Shown: positions 1-7,510, numbered from the stretch's first letter. The stretch: DNA of 9,865 nt from Armatimonadota bacterium (GCA_022708765.1 JAKIYB010000122.1:295-10159); one strand, 5' to 3'. Numbers and translations are program-made. Notes: generated by a model from the sequence alone, not told the origin.

Positions 1-1467
1 AGTTACCGTGACTTGCTGTACTTCTACCGGCTTGCCATACGGGCGAATCTTCACCGCCAGGTTTACTTTATCACCGGGATGTGCCACCAGGCGGTCCGGC
101 GTGATCTTTTCGATGATGGCGAAGTTACGTTCCGGCGAATAGTTCATGTCAATAGTGACTTTTGTCAGCTTCACCGGTTCGTATGGATTCTGCATGAGCA
201 GATCCGCGAGCAGATAGAAGTCGCCCATGGGCAGGAAGCTGGTATTGACCAGCGGCGAGACAATCATGTTCTGTTCGATATCGCCGAGTGCATCCGTGCC
301 GATGACGGTGCGCGCGGTGAAGGTACCTTCATCCGAGAACAGGTCGCCCATCTCTGACGAGCCGTTATACAGCACCCAAACGTAAAGCATGAAGGGCGTG
401 AAATTCGGATTGTGGATCATCTCTACTGAATAGCGGCGATCGAGTTTCCGCTCCGGATGACTGAGGAAAAGGTTCACCGGGAACATCGTCGGTCGCTGAC
501 CGAGCTTGCCACCGACGGCAAAGCGCCGGTCGGAGACCATCGTTCCGACACGGCCCATTGGAGACGCCAGTTTGAAGGACGATTCACCGCTATTGACGAT
601 GCCGTGCACATACGCGGCGGACATCGGCATGTCGCTCTTGCCCATCCCGAAGAAAGGATGGCCGAACGCGAGAATGGTGTCTCCTTTCACATATGTGACC
701 GTACCAACAGCACTCATGTTGGCGTCGCCTTCCATCAGCGACACCGCGACGGCAGAGCCGGGCTCAAGCGGCGGCGCCGGGCCATCTACCGCGCCCGGGC
801 CCATTTCAGCGCGCATGTTATAACGCGCGAGTAACTGGCGCAGTGGTTTCAGCGAGGCATCCGGGAAGCCACTGGTCAGCACCGGCGCGCTAACGGGCGC
901 GAGCACCAGGGTGGTAGGGTCGGCTTTCGCCTGCAGTGTTACCGCTTCATCGGCAGTACCGGCCACCTTCACGCGGGTGATGAGCTTATCGCCGAGGGCA
1001 ATGACTTTGCCACGGGGCATGAGCGAGCCAATGAGCGGTGGGTTGACCGAACCCGGCTGGGTGGACTCCAGCATGGCAGCAATGGGCGTGACGCCGGCGA
1101 TGGCTTCCTGCTGGAAGTTCCAACCGTAGGCGTAGGCGCCAATAAGGCGGTCATCGAGATAAATCGGGCTGCCGCTCATCCCAGATACGGTCTGCAGTTT
1201 GCGCTGCACTACCGGACCGCTGGTGACTTTGATGAGGATCATATCGAAGCCGAAATCAATCTTTTTCAGCACGCCGATGACTTCGACATCGAATTTTTCA
1301 ACGGCGGTGCCTTCAAAGACCGTCTTTCCATAGCCTACCATGCCAGGAAAAATCTCATCAAGTCCCATCATCTCCTTGGGATTCCAGGCGAGTTGGGCTG
1401 ACGCGAGTGTTGAGCACGCGCCAAGCAGGCAGAAACAGAGACACAGCAGCCAACTCAGTCGTTTCAC
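1..1467 (-). CDS. Exported SpoIVB-type (S55 family) serine peptidase-like protein, 3' end cut by the window edge
   Basis: The frame stays open from a GTG at 1467 to base 1 (489 codons, no stop), so the C-terminus is outside. The start is set by a strong TAAGGAGG Shine-Dalgarno sequence (1473-1480) five bases upstream. The first 24 residues form a signal sequence. It could be cut after Ala-Ser-Ala (residue 24) or used as a lipoprotein signal (LGAC, Cys18). Residues 56-133 carry VEKFDVEVIGVLKK and then SGMSGSPIYLDDRLIGA, the serine motif of SpoIVB peptidases (candidate nucleophile Ser98). Residues 254-323 carry GTVTYVKGDTILAFGHPFFG, the SpoIVB histidine motif (candidate His270). The rest (about 330-489) looks beta-rich and I do not recognise it. 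In Bacillus SpoIVB the His half precedes the Ser half; here the order is reversed. No PDZ domain was seen. The family call is firm; the substrate, and whether the protein is active, are unknown. Confidence 0.85.
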   Translation of the reverse strand, partial: MKRLSWLLCLCFCLLGACSTLASAQLAWNPKEMMGLDEIFPGMVGYGKTVFEGTAVEKFDVEVIGVLKKIDFGFDMILIKVTSGPVVQRKLQTVSGMSGSPIYLDDRLIGAYAYGWNFQQEAIAGVTPIAAMLESTQPGSVNPPLIGSLMPRGKVIALGDKLITRVKVAGTADEAVTLQAKADPTTLVLAPVSAPVLTSGFPDASLKPLRQLLARYNMRAEMGPGAVDGPAPPLEPGSAVAVSLMEGDANMSAVGTVTYVKGDTILAFGHPFFGMGKSDMPMSAAYVHGIVNSGESSFKLASPMGRVGTMVSDRRFAVGGKLGQRPTMFPVNLFLSHPERKLDRRYSVEMIHNPNFTPFMLYVWVLYNGSSEMGDLFSDEGTFTARTVIGTDALGDIEQNMIVSPLVNTSFLPMGDFYLLADLLMQNPYEPVKLTKVTIDMNYSPERNFAIIEKITPDRLVAHPGDKVNLAVKIRPYGKPVEVQQVTVT

Positions 1468-1577
1468 CGAAGCCTCCTTATGCCAGGCCGGGTTCCCGCC
1501 CATGCGCCGAGCGGGGTTGGGCGGTGGGGTATCTGTCAGCAGTCGCACTTACGCGCACTGGGACGCTTATTCGAGCC

Positions 1578-1605
1578 CCTATACAAACAGTTCCACACTG
1601 CACAA
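1578..1605 (-). promoter_or_regulatory. Weak candidate promoter for the S55 peptidase gene
   Basis: On the minus strand TTGTGC (1600-1605) and TATAGG (1578-1583) are 16 bases apart, a poor but possible -35/-10 pair about 110 bases before the GTG start. Between it and the start lies a 7-bp hairpin in the would-be 5' leader (CCGCCCA at 1496-1502 with TGGGCGG at 1518-1524). In the same divergent region TATAAA at 1687-1692 is a possible plus-strand -10 for the addB-like gene, without a convincing -35. Nothing else was recognised in 1468-1756. Confidence 0.25.
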
Positions 1606-1744
1606 GCATTTATTCGCGATTTCCTACGGCGAATCCTCTTTTTACGCTGGAAAAATGGCGTTATCCCGTTTCACCGCCATTATCTGTATAAAAAACCGAG
1701 GTAGCCGTGACATAGCTATCCACATACTCTCCCGCCGCTTGAAC

Positions 1745-1750
1745 AGGAAG
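1745..1750 (+). promoter_or_regulatory. Ribosome binding site that fixes the addB-like start
   Basis: AGGAAG lies six bases before the ATG at 1757. The reading frame is open further upstream (to an ATG at 1340), but that extension overlaps the divergent peptidase gene and encodes low-complexity, non-family sequence. This site plus the Walker A motif 17 residues in supports the start at 1757. Confidence 0.7.
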
Positions 1751-1756
1751 CGAGAT

Positions 1757-4700
1757 ATGCCCGTCGAATATGCCCATATCATGGGCACTGTTGAATTATG
1801 GCTCGGAAGGGCCGGTTGTGGCAAGACCGGGCAAGCGCTACGTGTATTCTTTGGCGAACTTTCACGCGACGCGCGAAGCGCACGGTATCTGGCGCCGACG
1901 GTAGGACACAAGCGCAGTATCGAGCATCTGCTGCTGCGAGATGGCGGTGGTTTGCCCGGCGACCCGGTGACGACCTTTTTTAACTTCGCCGAAGAGGTAG
2001 CTGCACGCGCACGCGTACAAGGTCGCGCGCTCACCGAGGTGCAAAAATTTCTACTGCTGAAGCGCTTGCTGCGCGAGACCACCACTGACGCCTATCAGAC
2101 AGTCAAGCGCTATCCCGGTTTCCTGCAAGCGCTACGCGATGCTATTGACGAGATGAAAGTACAAATGATCCGCCCGGAGGCTGTGCTGGCGGCGGCTACG
2201 CTGGCGGAACAGCGCGGATTACTGGATCTTTCGCGCAAGCTGGCCGATCTCTGCCTTCTCTACGGCGAATATCAGCATCGCGTCTTCAGCGACCAACTCT
2301 ATGATAATGAAGGGATCATGTGGATCGCGGCCGATGAATTGAACCGTGATCCCTCGCTCTTTGCTGAACTCCGCTGCCTCATTCTCGACGGGTTTGCGCG
2401 GCTCACTCCGGTACAGGTGGCTTTCGTTCGCGCATTGTCGTCTCGGGTGCCGCGCATCATTGTGCTTTTCGACTGCGATCGCGGGAGAGAGAGTGGCACC
2501 TATCATCCGGTGCTCGATTCGATTCACGCGTTGCGCGCACTGAAACAGGATGGTATCGCCGTCCAGGTAGGTTCTTCGGTGTACTGCCCAAAGGCAGCCC
2601 GGCTACCGGTGACGGCGCTACAGCACACACAGCGGGCGTTATTCCGCAACGCCGAGGAGCCATGGACGCGGCAAATGGATGATGACTCGCTGCAACTCTT
2701 CATCGGCGCCACGCCCGCGCACGAAGCGGAGATGATCGCGCGGGAGATCCGCGCGCTGCTGCGGCAAGCGCCGGTGATGGATGGCGCGCCACTGATGGCC
2801 GAAGACATCGCCATCCTGGCCCGCGGGATGGAAGCGATACGTGAGCGCATTTTCCCGGCGCTGGCACACGCCGGTGTGCCGTGCCAGCAACCGCCGGCGT
2901 TACTGGCGCATACCGGGGTAGGGCGCGCGCTGCTGGGGGCATTCGCATTGGTCCGAGAAGGCTGGACGCGCGAGCGAGTGATCGCGTTGCTGAAAAGCGG
3001 TTTGCTGGCCATCCCACGTGGGACCGCCTTTCGTATAGAAATGGCGGCACGCGCCACCTGCTTGCGTCCGGACCGGACGGCCTGGACGACGCAGTGGCCC
3101 GATGACGATACCGGCGACGCGCTGGCAACTGCGCTGACACCGCTGCTCTCCTTTGACACTATATACTGGCAAGGGGATGGAACGGTGTTGCTGGACGGGG
3201 TGCATGCGCTACTTGACGCGTTCCGCGCAACGGCACTACCTCAGGAGATGCGCTTTCCCGACGAAGACGCAGAAGGCGCCGCGCGGCACGCGGCAACGCT
3301 GGCCGCCATCACCGCGGCGGAAGATGTGCTGGATGAATTGCGCGGCCTGGGATCCTTGCTGGGTGGTTTCAACGGTGATGAACTGCTGGACGTGATCACG
3401 ACCGCGCTGTTGCAGGAGCCCGCGGAAGCGAGCATGAGTGGCGGTGGGGTGACGATTCGCCCGGTTCATGCCACTGGCGGGCAGAAGTTCAAGGTTGTAT
3501 TTCTCTGTGATTTGCGCGAGGGATCCTTTCCCCGGCACCTGCGCGAATCGACCTTCTTACTGGATGATGAACGCGGGCGCGATTTGCCGGCGCTGAAAAT
3601 GCCACTGAGCCCACGGCGACATATGGAGGAAGATGAGCGCTACTGGTTCCTGCACGCGGTGAATTCCGCAACTCACCGACTGGTGCTCAGTTACTCGGCG
3701 CATTCGTCCGACGGCACGGCTTTCGAACGCTCCTGTTTTCTCGACACGGTTACGCGCATTGCGCCAGAACTGCGGGACGCTTCGCGTTGGGTGCGCACGA
3801 CACAATTCCGCGACCTGACGCCCCCCCCGGCGGAAGCAGAGACACGCGAGGAATTCTTCGCTGCGCTGGTTGCGTCACTGAAGAGCACCCCTGCCGAGAG
3901 CGAAGAGGTCAGGACAGTGGCGGCAGCGTATACCGCCTGGCTGGGCACTGGTAATCCGGCGTTACGCGATCTTACCGAGCGCGCGCCTTTTCGTGATGGC
4001 GTGCTATCAGGCCTGGTGGCCACCGAACTCGCCGCGCGGGATAAACCGTTTTCCGCCACCGAACTACAACGCTACATGGATTGCCCATTCCTGTGGTTCG
4101 TCTTCTCCTGTTTGCGCGCGCAACCGCCGCTGGAGGAATTCGGTGCGCTGGATCGGGGTTCAGTGCTGCACGGCATCCTTAAAACCATGTATGCCACGCT
4201 GCCTACACCACTGGCCGCCAGCACGCTGGAAGCGCTAATGGATCAGGGCAAAGCGCTGTTAGCGGAGCAGTTGCAGGCGTTGCCTGGATTCATGAATCTG
4301 CCAACGCACCTGCGCGCCATCGAAACAGAGACGCTGACCCGGATGCTGACACGCTTTCTGGCGCATGAAATCGCTCGCGCGCAGACGCGCAATCTTCGGC
4401 CGAGTCATTTCGAACTCCCATTCAACTTGCAACTCGATCTCGACGGTACGGCAGTGACGCTACGAGGAGCGATAGACCGGGTTGACGTGACTCCCGGCAC
4501 CCCAAGGCGGGCAGTCGTCATTGATTATAAGTTCTCGACGAACAACTACGGCGGCGCGAATCTGGAACGGGGTAAAGTGCTGCAGGCACCGCTCTATGCA
4601 CTGGCGGTGCGGGCGCTGCTGCACGCCACGCCACTGGGGGTGGAATTTCTCGGACTGCGCAAAGGGGACGTTACAGGCATCGGCAGCAAAGAGTTGGAGC

Positions 4701-4960
4701 AGATATGCGACAGCACGACCGGGTTGAAACTTCTCGATCCCGATGACTGGCACGCCTACCTGCACGGCCAGGCGGCGCGCATCGCCGGACTCATCGGTCG
4801 CATGGGGGACGGCGCCATTTCGCTCGATCCCCACACGCATCGCTGTCCCGATCATTGCCAGGCCTGGCCCGCATGCCGCGGGGAATGGGCGATATTGAAG
4901 GCACGGTATTACGCGAATGAGAAGCGAGAGAGCACAACGGAGCCCGCGACTATGGGGTAA
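1757..4960 (+). CDS. AddB-like helicase/PD-(D/E)XK exonuclease with a predicted Fe-S cluster
   Basis: The protein has 1067 residues, slightly shorter than typical AddB (about 1150). AddB partners AddA in processing double-strand DNA ends for RecA-dependent recombination. Residues 17-24 (GRAGCGKT) are the Walker A motif. The Walker B region is DGF (Asp211) instead of the DExx of true UvrD helicases, as in AddB. Around residues 560-640 come VTIRPVHATGGQKFKVVFLC and RYWFLHAVNSATHRLVLSYS, equivalents of helicase motifs V and VI. The C-terminal third is a RecB-type nuclease: Asp907 (GAIDRVD), then Asp923-Tyr-Lys925 (VIDYK). Cys776 (YMDCPF), Cys1030, Cys1034 and Cys1040 match the four Fe-S ligands of AddB nucleases, though the second-to-third spacing is C-x3-C instead of the usual C-x2-C. 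No addA is next to it. A run of eight C at 3831-3838 lies in frame. A more general PD-(D/E)XK helicase-like protein is the alternative name. Confidence 0.85.
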   Translation: MPVEYAHIMGTVELWLGRAGCGKTGQALRVFFGELSRDARSARYLAPTVGHKRSIEHLLLRDGGGLPGDPVTTFFNFAEEVAARARVQGRALTEVQKFLLLKRLLRETTTDAYQTVKRYPGFLQALRDAIDEMKVQMIRPEAVLAAATLAEQRGLLDLSRKLADLCLLYGEYQHRVFSDQLYDNEGIMWIAADELNRDPSLFAELRCLILDGFARLTPVQVAFVRALSSRVPRIIVLFDCDRGRESGTYHPVLDSIHALRALKQDGIAVQVGSSVYCPKAARLPVTALQHTQRALFRNAEEPWTRQMDDDSLQLFIGATPAHEAEMIAREIRALLRQAPVMDGAPLMAEDIAILARGMEAIRERIFPALAHAGVPCQQPPALLAHTGVGRALLGAFALVREGWTRERVIALLKSGLLAIPRGTAFRIEMAARATCLRPDRTAWTTQWPDDDTGDALATALTPLLSFDTIYWQGDGTVLLDGVHALLDAFRATALPQEMRFPDEDAEGAARHAATLAAITAAEDVLDELRGLGSLLGGFNGDELLDVITTALLQEPAEASMSGGGVTIRPVHATGGQKFKVVFLCDLREGSFPRHLRESTFLLDDERGRDLPALKMPLSPRRHMEEDERYWFLHAVNSATHRLVLSYSAHSSDGTAFERSCFLDTVTRIAPELRDASRWVRTTQFRDLTPPPAEAETREEFFAALVASLKSTPAESEEVRTVAAAYTAWLGTGNPALRDLTERAPFRDGVLSGLVATELAARDKPFSATELQRYMDCPFLWFVFSCLRAQPPLEEFGALDRGSVLHGILKTMYATLPTPLAASTLEALMDQGKALLAEQLQALPGFMNLPTHLRAIETETLTRMLTRFLAHEIARAQTRNLRPSHFELPFNLQLDLDGTAVTLRGAIDRVDVTPGTPRRAVVIDYKFSTNNYGGANLERGKVLQAPLYALAVRALLHATPLGVEFLGLRKGDVTGIGSKELEQICDSTTGLKLLDPDDWHAYLHGQAARIAGLIGRMGDGAISLDPHTHRCPDHCQAWPACRGEWAILKARYYANEKRESTTEPATMG

Positions 4961-4970
4961 GAGGTAGTGC

Positions 4971-6398
4971 TCACTCACTCCGCGGCAGCAGATCCGTCAG
5001 GCTCTCCAGCGTAGTCTTTTTATCGGTCTGATGTGCGGTTAGCCACCGTATCACCGGATTGCGCCAGTGATCGTCAACGCGCTCCGGGTTTGGATCGGCG
5101 GTTTTAAGGTGGGGACTGGTGTTGTAGAGATAATCAATGATGAGAATGCGGTAGGTCTCCGCGGGATTGAGTGGTTGTCCGGCGAAGAGAAGGTGACCAT
5201 CCTTTATTCGTAAGCCACCATAATGAAGAATTTCACCTGGCGGCTGGTAGTCGGCAAGCTGTTTACCGGTGAGTTTCATGCGCAATAGAGAATTATTAAA
5301 CGGCATCACGCCATAGAGATCCATGCGGCGGATAGCGCCGGGGGCGAAATCCTGGCGCAGGCCACCCATATTCACGATCGCGACATCAGCTGGATGAATC
5401 GCGAGCCAGCTATCTACCACCAGGTTCGCAATGCCCCAATGACGCGTCAGGCCCGTGGCGGTGTAGGCGATAATCTCCCGGTCTTCGGCTGGAAGGCGCT
5501 TAGTCCATGTCTCGATTAGTTCCGCCGCCTGGCGATCAATTTTTACGCCTTTCGCATCCTGTTGCAGCCACACCTGCTTCGCCGCGCGCACCAGCGCCGT
5601 ACCCTCCTCCGAATCCACCTCCAGATCAATGCGGCTGTAGCCTTTCCACCACTCACCCGAGTTGATTACCCAGGTGTCGCCGACTTTCTTCTGCCCGAAT
5701 TCATGGCTGTGCCCGCCGAGGATGAGGGGGATGTTCAAGTCGGCAACGTCATTCGCGAGCTTTTCCAGTGCCGCCATCTCAGCATGGGCGGCGATGATGA
5801 TGGTTTTTGCGCCCCGGCCACGTAATCCTGCCGCCAGCGCGCGCACGGCATCAGCATACGCCTGGACCTTTAAAGAACCAATATTCGCGTAGCGCGCCAG
5901 ATCCTTCACGGTGAGCGCAATGACGCCTACCTTCACTCCCTGTTCCTCATACAGCAGAGAGTTGCCTACCATGGAACTCATGGTACCATCAGCGTTACGC
6001 AGATTGCCGGCCAGGAAAGGGAATCGCGCCCATTGCGTCAGCTTCTTCAGGCCCTCTTCACCGAAGTCGAATTCGTGGTTGCCCACAACCGACAGGTCAT
6101 ACCCCATCAAGTTCATCATCTCCACTGCCGGTTGTCCCTTGAAGACGGTAGACAGCGTGGGACCTGTGGCGATATCACCGCAACTGACGACCAGGAATTT
6201 TTGCGGTACATACTTTTCCGCCGTCTTCCAGTAGGCCAGCATCTGGCCCGGGCCGCCATAGACCTGACCGTCAGTAATCTGGGGTTCCAACCAGCCATGC
6301 ATATCGCCAGTCGCAAGGATTTGTACTGTTGCGCTCCAGAGTGGGAGAGTCAGCAGGCTCGCGAGGGCGCATATAACACGCAAGCGGAGGATGGACAT
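4971..6398 (-). CDS. Exported 5'-nucleotidase/UshA-family metallophosphatase
   Basis: The protein has 475 residues. A signal peptide (residues 1-23, ending LWSA) sends it to the periplasm or cell surface. The metallophosphatase domain has all the dimetal ligands expected: GDMH (Asp32, His34), CGD (Asp75), GNHEFD (Asn107, His108), AAH (His205) and GGHSH (His230, His232). The C-terminal substrate-binding domain (about 310-440) has the hallmark NMGGLRQDFAPG followed by PFNNSLL. Family members hydrolyse 5'-nucleotides, UDP-sugars or cyclic nucleotides for salvage; the exact substrate cannot be read here. The ATG at 6398 has AAAGGAG seven bases upstream (6406-6412). The stop is 10 bases from the stop of the convergent addB-like gene, with no visible terminator between them. 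Confidence 0.9.
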   Translation of the reverse strand: MSILRLRVICALASLLTLPLWSATVQILATGDMHGWLEPQITDGQVYGGPGQMLAYWKTAEKYVPQKFLVVSCGDIATGPTLSTVFKGQPAVEMMNLMGYDLSVVGNHEFDFGEEGLKKLTQWARFPFLAGNLRNADGTMSSMVGNSLLYEEQGVKVGVIALTVKDLARYANIGSLKVQAYADAVRALAAGLRGRGAKTIIIAAHAEMAALEKLANDVADLNIPLILGGHSHEFGQKKVGDTWVINSGEWWKGYSRIDLEVDSEEGTALVRAAKQVWLQQDAKGVKIDRQAAELIETWTKRLPAEDREIIAYTATGLTRHWGIANLVVDSWLAIHPADVAIVNMGGLRQDFAPGAIRRMDLYGVMPFNNSLLRMKLTGKQLADYQPPGEILHYGGLRIKDGHLLFAGQPLNPAETYRILIIDYLYNTSPHLKTADPNPERVDDHWRNPVIRWLTAHQTDKKTTLESLTDLLPRSE

Positions 6399-6421
6399 GA
6401 TAGCGCTCCTTTCGGGGAATT

Positions 6422-6430
6422 AGTATAACA
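6422..6430 (-). promoter_or_regulatory. Candidate extended -10 promoter of the 5'-nucleotidase gene
   Basis: Minus-strand TGTTATACT combines the TGn extension with a five-of-six -10 hexamer, 24-32 bases before the ATG at 6398. No good -35 precedes it, which is normal for extended -10 promoters. It lies in the 88-base gap after the Nim-like gene, where no terminator is visible, so read-through from that operon is also possible. Confidence 0.4.
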
Positions 6431-6459
6431 TAATTATCGCGATTTCGCCTGTTCTCGAA

Positions 6460-6469
6460 GTTACGTAAC
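6460..6469. repeat. 10-base palindrome upstream of the 5'-nucleotidase promoter
   Basis: GTTACGTAAC is self-complementary and sits about 30 bases upstream of the candidate extended -10, between the Nim-like stop codon and the nucleotidase gene. It could be an operator for a dimeric regulator, but a single copy is weak evidence. Confidence 0.25.
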
Positions 6470-6486
6470 GATAAGTATATATCCAG

Positions 6487-6942
6487 TCACCCCGACTGCT
6501 TGCCCGTCATCTCCTCAATATCAATCCGCAGTACGGTGGTACGCGCGATGATCGCTTCGGGCATCAGGCCTTCTACACGAGTATACTGGCGCACGATCGC
6601 GCGAAGACCAGCCGCTTTCTCCTCGTGATTGGTGACGATCGATGCGCGCCCGAATGCCAGCACGCTACGGTAGCGATAGCTGATTCGGCAAGGTTCCAAT
6701 GCCGGCAGCACGGCGTTGTCGGTGTCAAACACCACGCAGACCCGTGGGTTCACCCGCAAAATATCCAGTTTCCGGCCTTCATTGGCGCAATGCAGGTATA
6801 GTGTCGTGTCAATCACGCCGAAGCAGAACGGCAGCGCATAGGGGTGATCGCCATCTACCATGGCCACGCGGCACACCTCGGCGTTTCGAATGATCGCCCA
6901 GAGCGCCGCCGGATCAGTTATCGCCTGTTCAGATCGTCGCAT
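6487..6942 (-). CDS. Nim-like pyridoxamine 5'-phosphate oxidase-fold flavoprotein
   Basis: The protein has 151 residues, the usual size of NimA-type proteins in the FMN-binding split-barrel family. Visible family features are ALPFCFGVIDTTLYLHCANE (residues 36-55, with His51 at the position conserved in Nim proteins), GRKLDILRVNPRVCVVFD (56-73), YRYRSVLAFGRASIV and the closing RIDIEEMTGK. Nim proteins are associated with 5-nitroimidazole reduction and resistance; many relatives are general flavin- or heme-binding reductases, so nitroimidazole activity is not proven. The ATG is four bases after the stop of the acetyltransferase gene. Its AGGAGA ribosome site (6951-6956) lies inside the last acetyltransferase codons, so the two are translated from one message and share the attenuator upstream. 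Confidence 0.85.
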   Translation of the reverse strand: MRRSEQAITDPAALWAIIRNAEVCRVAMVDGDHPYALPFCFGVIDTTLYLHCANEGRKLDILRVNPRVCVVFDTDNAVLPALEPCRISYRYRSVLAFGRASIVTNHEEKAAGLRAIVRQYTRVEGLMPEAIIARTTVLRIDIEEMTGKQSG

Positions 6943-6946
6943 GGTG

Positions 6947-7378
6947 TTATTCTCCTGTATACGCCTGCATGCAAAGCAGATTCTCGCGTTTCCACCAGCC
7001 TTGCCGTTCCCAGAAGGCCTGGCCGTTGTTATTGTCGGTGTAGACCATTATTGTGCATTTGACGATACCCTCTGCTCGTAATACGGCAAGACAGCGCCGT
7101 ATCATCTCACAACCGATGCCCTGGCCACGGTACTCCGGTTGCACCGCCAGATGGCTCAAATATCCCCGTCGGCCGTCATGCCCGCAGAGCACCGCGCCCA
7201 CCACATGCGTGCCATCTCGGGCAACCAGACTCATGCCGGGATTACGGCGCAGATAGACGGCAATGCCGTTGCGAGAGTCCGCTTCGTCCAGATGCAAACC
7301 GATCCCGGGCATGCCGTGCCATACGTTTATAACGGCATCATAATCGTCAATGGTCATCGAAGCATACGATATCGTCAT
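6947..7378 (-). CDS. GNAT-family N-acetyltransferase
   Basis: The protein has 143 residues, a single GNAT domain. The acetyl-CoA pyrophosphate loop is RGQGIG, in the segment YLSHLAVQPEYRGQGIGCEM. Before it are VVGAVLCGHDGRRGY and YLRRNPGMSLVARDG, and after it NNGQAFWERQGWWKRENL. I recognise this as a widespread uncharacterised GNAT group; the acceptor could be a small molecule, an antibiotic or a protein N-terminus. The start at 7378 is chosen because GGAG (7385-7388) precedes it by six bases. The frame is open further upstream to 7435, but that extension would translate through the terminator hairpin and lacks family sequence. It is the first gene of a two-gene operon with the Nim-like flavoprotein. 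The intrinsic terminator ends 13 bases before its start codon, so expression needs terminator read-through. Confidence 0.88.
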   Translation of the reverse strand: MTISYASMTIDDYDAVINVWHGMPGIGLHLDEADSRNGIAVYLRRNPGMSLVARDGTHVVGAVLCGHDGRRGYLSHLAVQPEYRGQGIGCEMIRRCLAVLRAEGIVKCTIMVYTDNNNGQAFWERQGWWKRENLLCMQAYTGE

Positions 7379-7391
7379 GGTCTTCTCCGAT

Positions 7392-7417
7392 AAAAAAACC
7401 TCCCGGCATCCGGGAGG
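7392..7417 (-). terminator. Attenuator terminator in front of the acetyltransferase gene
   Basis: On the minus strand CCTCCCGG, loop ATG, CCGGGAGG form a perfect 8-bp GC-rich stem (7399-7417), followed at once by seven T (7392-7398). This is a complete intrinsic terminator. It lies between the promoter at 7511-7540 and the gene it serves, which is the placement of an attenuator, not of an end-of-gene terminator. On the plus strand the hairpin has no downstream T run. Confidence 0.88.
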
Positions 7418-7436
7418 TGAGCAAGCAGCGCGCAAT

Positions 7437-7447
7437 CCGGATGCCGG
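7437..7447 (-). promoter_or_regulatory. Antiterminator strand (region 2) of the attenuator
   Basis: Minus-strand CCGGCATCCGG is an exact 11-base complement of CCGGATGCCGG inside the terminator hairpin (7403-7413). Pairing the two would destroy the terminator. It starts at the base right after the leader-peptide stop codon. A ribosome that finishes the leader would therefore cover it and let the terminator form, while a ribosome stalled earlier would leave it free. It can alternatively pair upstream with GGATCGCC (7469-7476, one bulged C) overlapping the first Trp codon, a plausible 1:2 protector stem. Confidence 0.75.
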
Positions 7448-7504
7448 TTATGGCGTCCAGTGGTGACGGGCGATCCATGCGTTGCGCATCAGCCGAGTTG
7501 TCAT
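7448..7504 (-). CDS. Leader peptide with Trp and His codons (attenuator sensor)
   Basis: The frame reads MTTRLMRNAWIARHHWTP and stops at TAA (7448-7450). It has two Trp codons (7475-7477 and 7457-7459) and two adjacent His codons (7460-7465), a strong excess of rare residues in an 18-residue peptide. Two starts are possible. The ATG at 7504 would lie at or within a few bases of the predicted transcript 5' end and be read leaderless. The inner ATG at 7489 gives 13 residues. Neither has a clear Shine-Dalgarno sequence. The reading frame ends exactly where the antiterminator strand begins. The peptide is inferred from its position and composition; it is too short for a homology argument. Confidence 0.7.
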   Translation of the reverse strand: MTTRLMRNAWIARHHWTP

Positions 7505-7510
7505 GCGCGC

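Noticed and set aside
1716..1724. CTATCCACA, eight of nine matches to a DnaA box
   Set aside because: It is a single copy with no cluster, no AT-rich unwinding region and no dnaA/dnaN context, so there is no case for an origin.
1340..1756. Upstream in-frame extension of the addB-like gene
   Set aside because: It overlaps the divergent peptidase gene and the intergenic region, has no family sequence, and the good ribosome site is at 1745-1750.
2524..3159. Long open frame on the minus strand inside the addB-like gene (211 codons)
   Set aside because: It is an antisense shadow of a GC-rich gene: Ser/Arg/Ala-rich, no recognisable domain, while the plus-strand frame has clear helicase-nuclease features.
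7399..7417. The same hairpin as a plus-strand terminator
   Set aside because: On the plus strand it is preceded by A and followed by TGAGC, so there is no T run.
7379..7435. Extension of the acetyltransferase upstream to 7435
   Set aside because: It would translate the terminator hairpin and T run, has no ribosome site, and adds no GNAT sequence.
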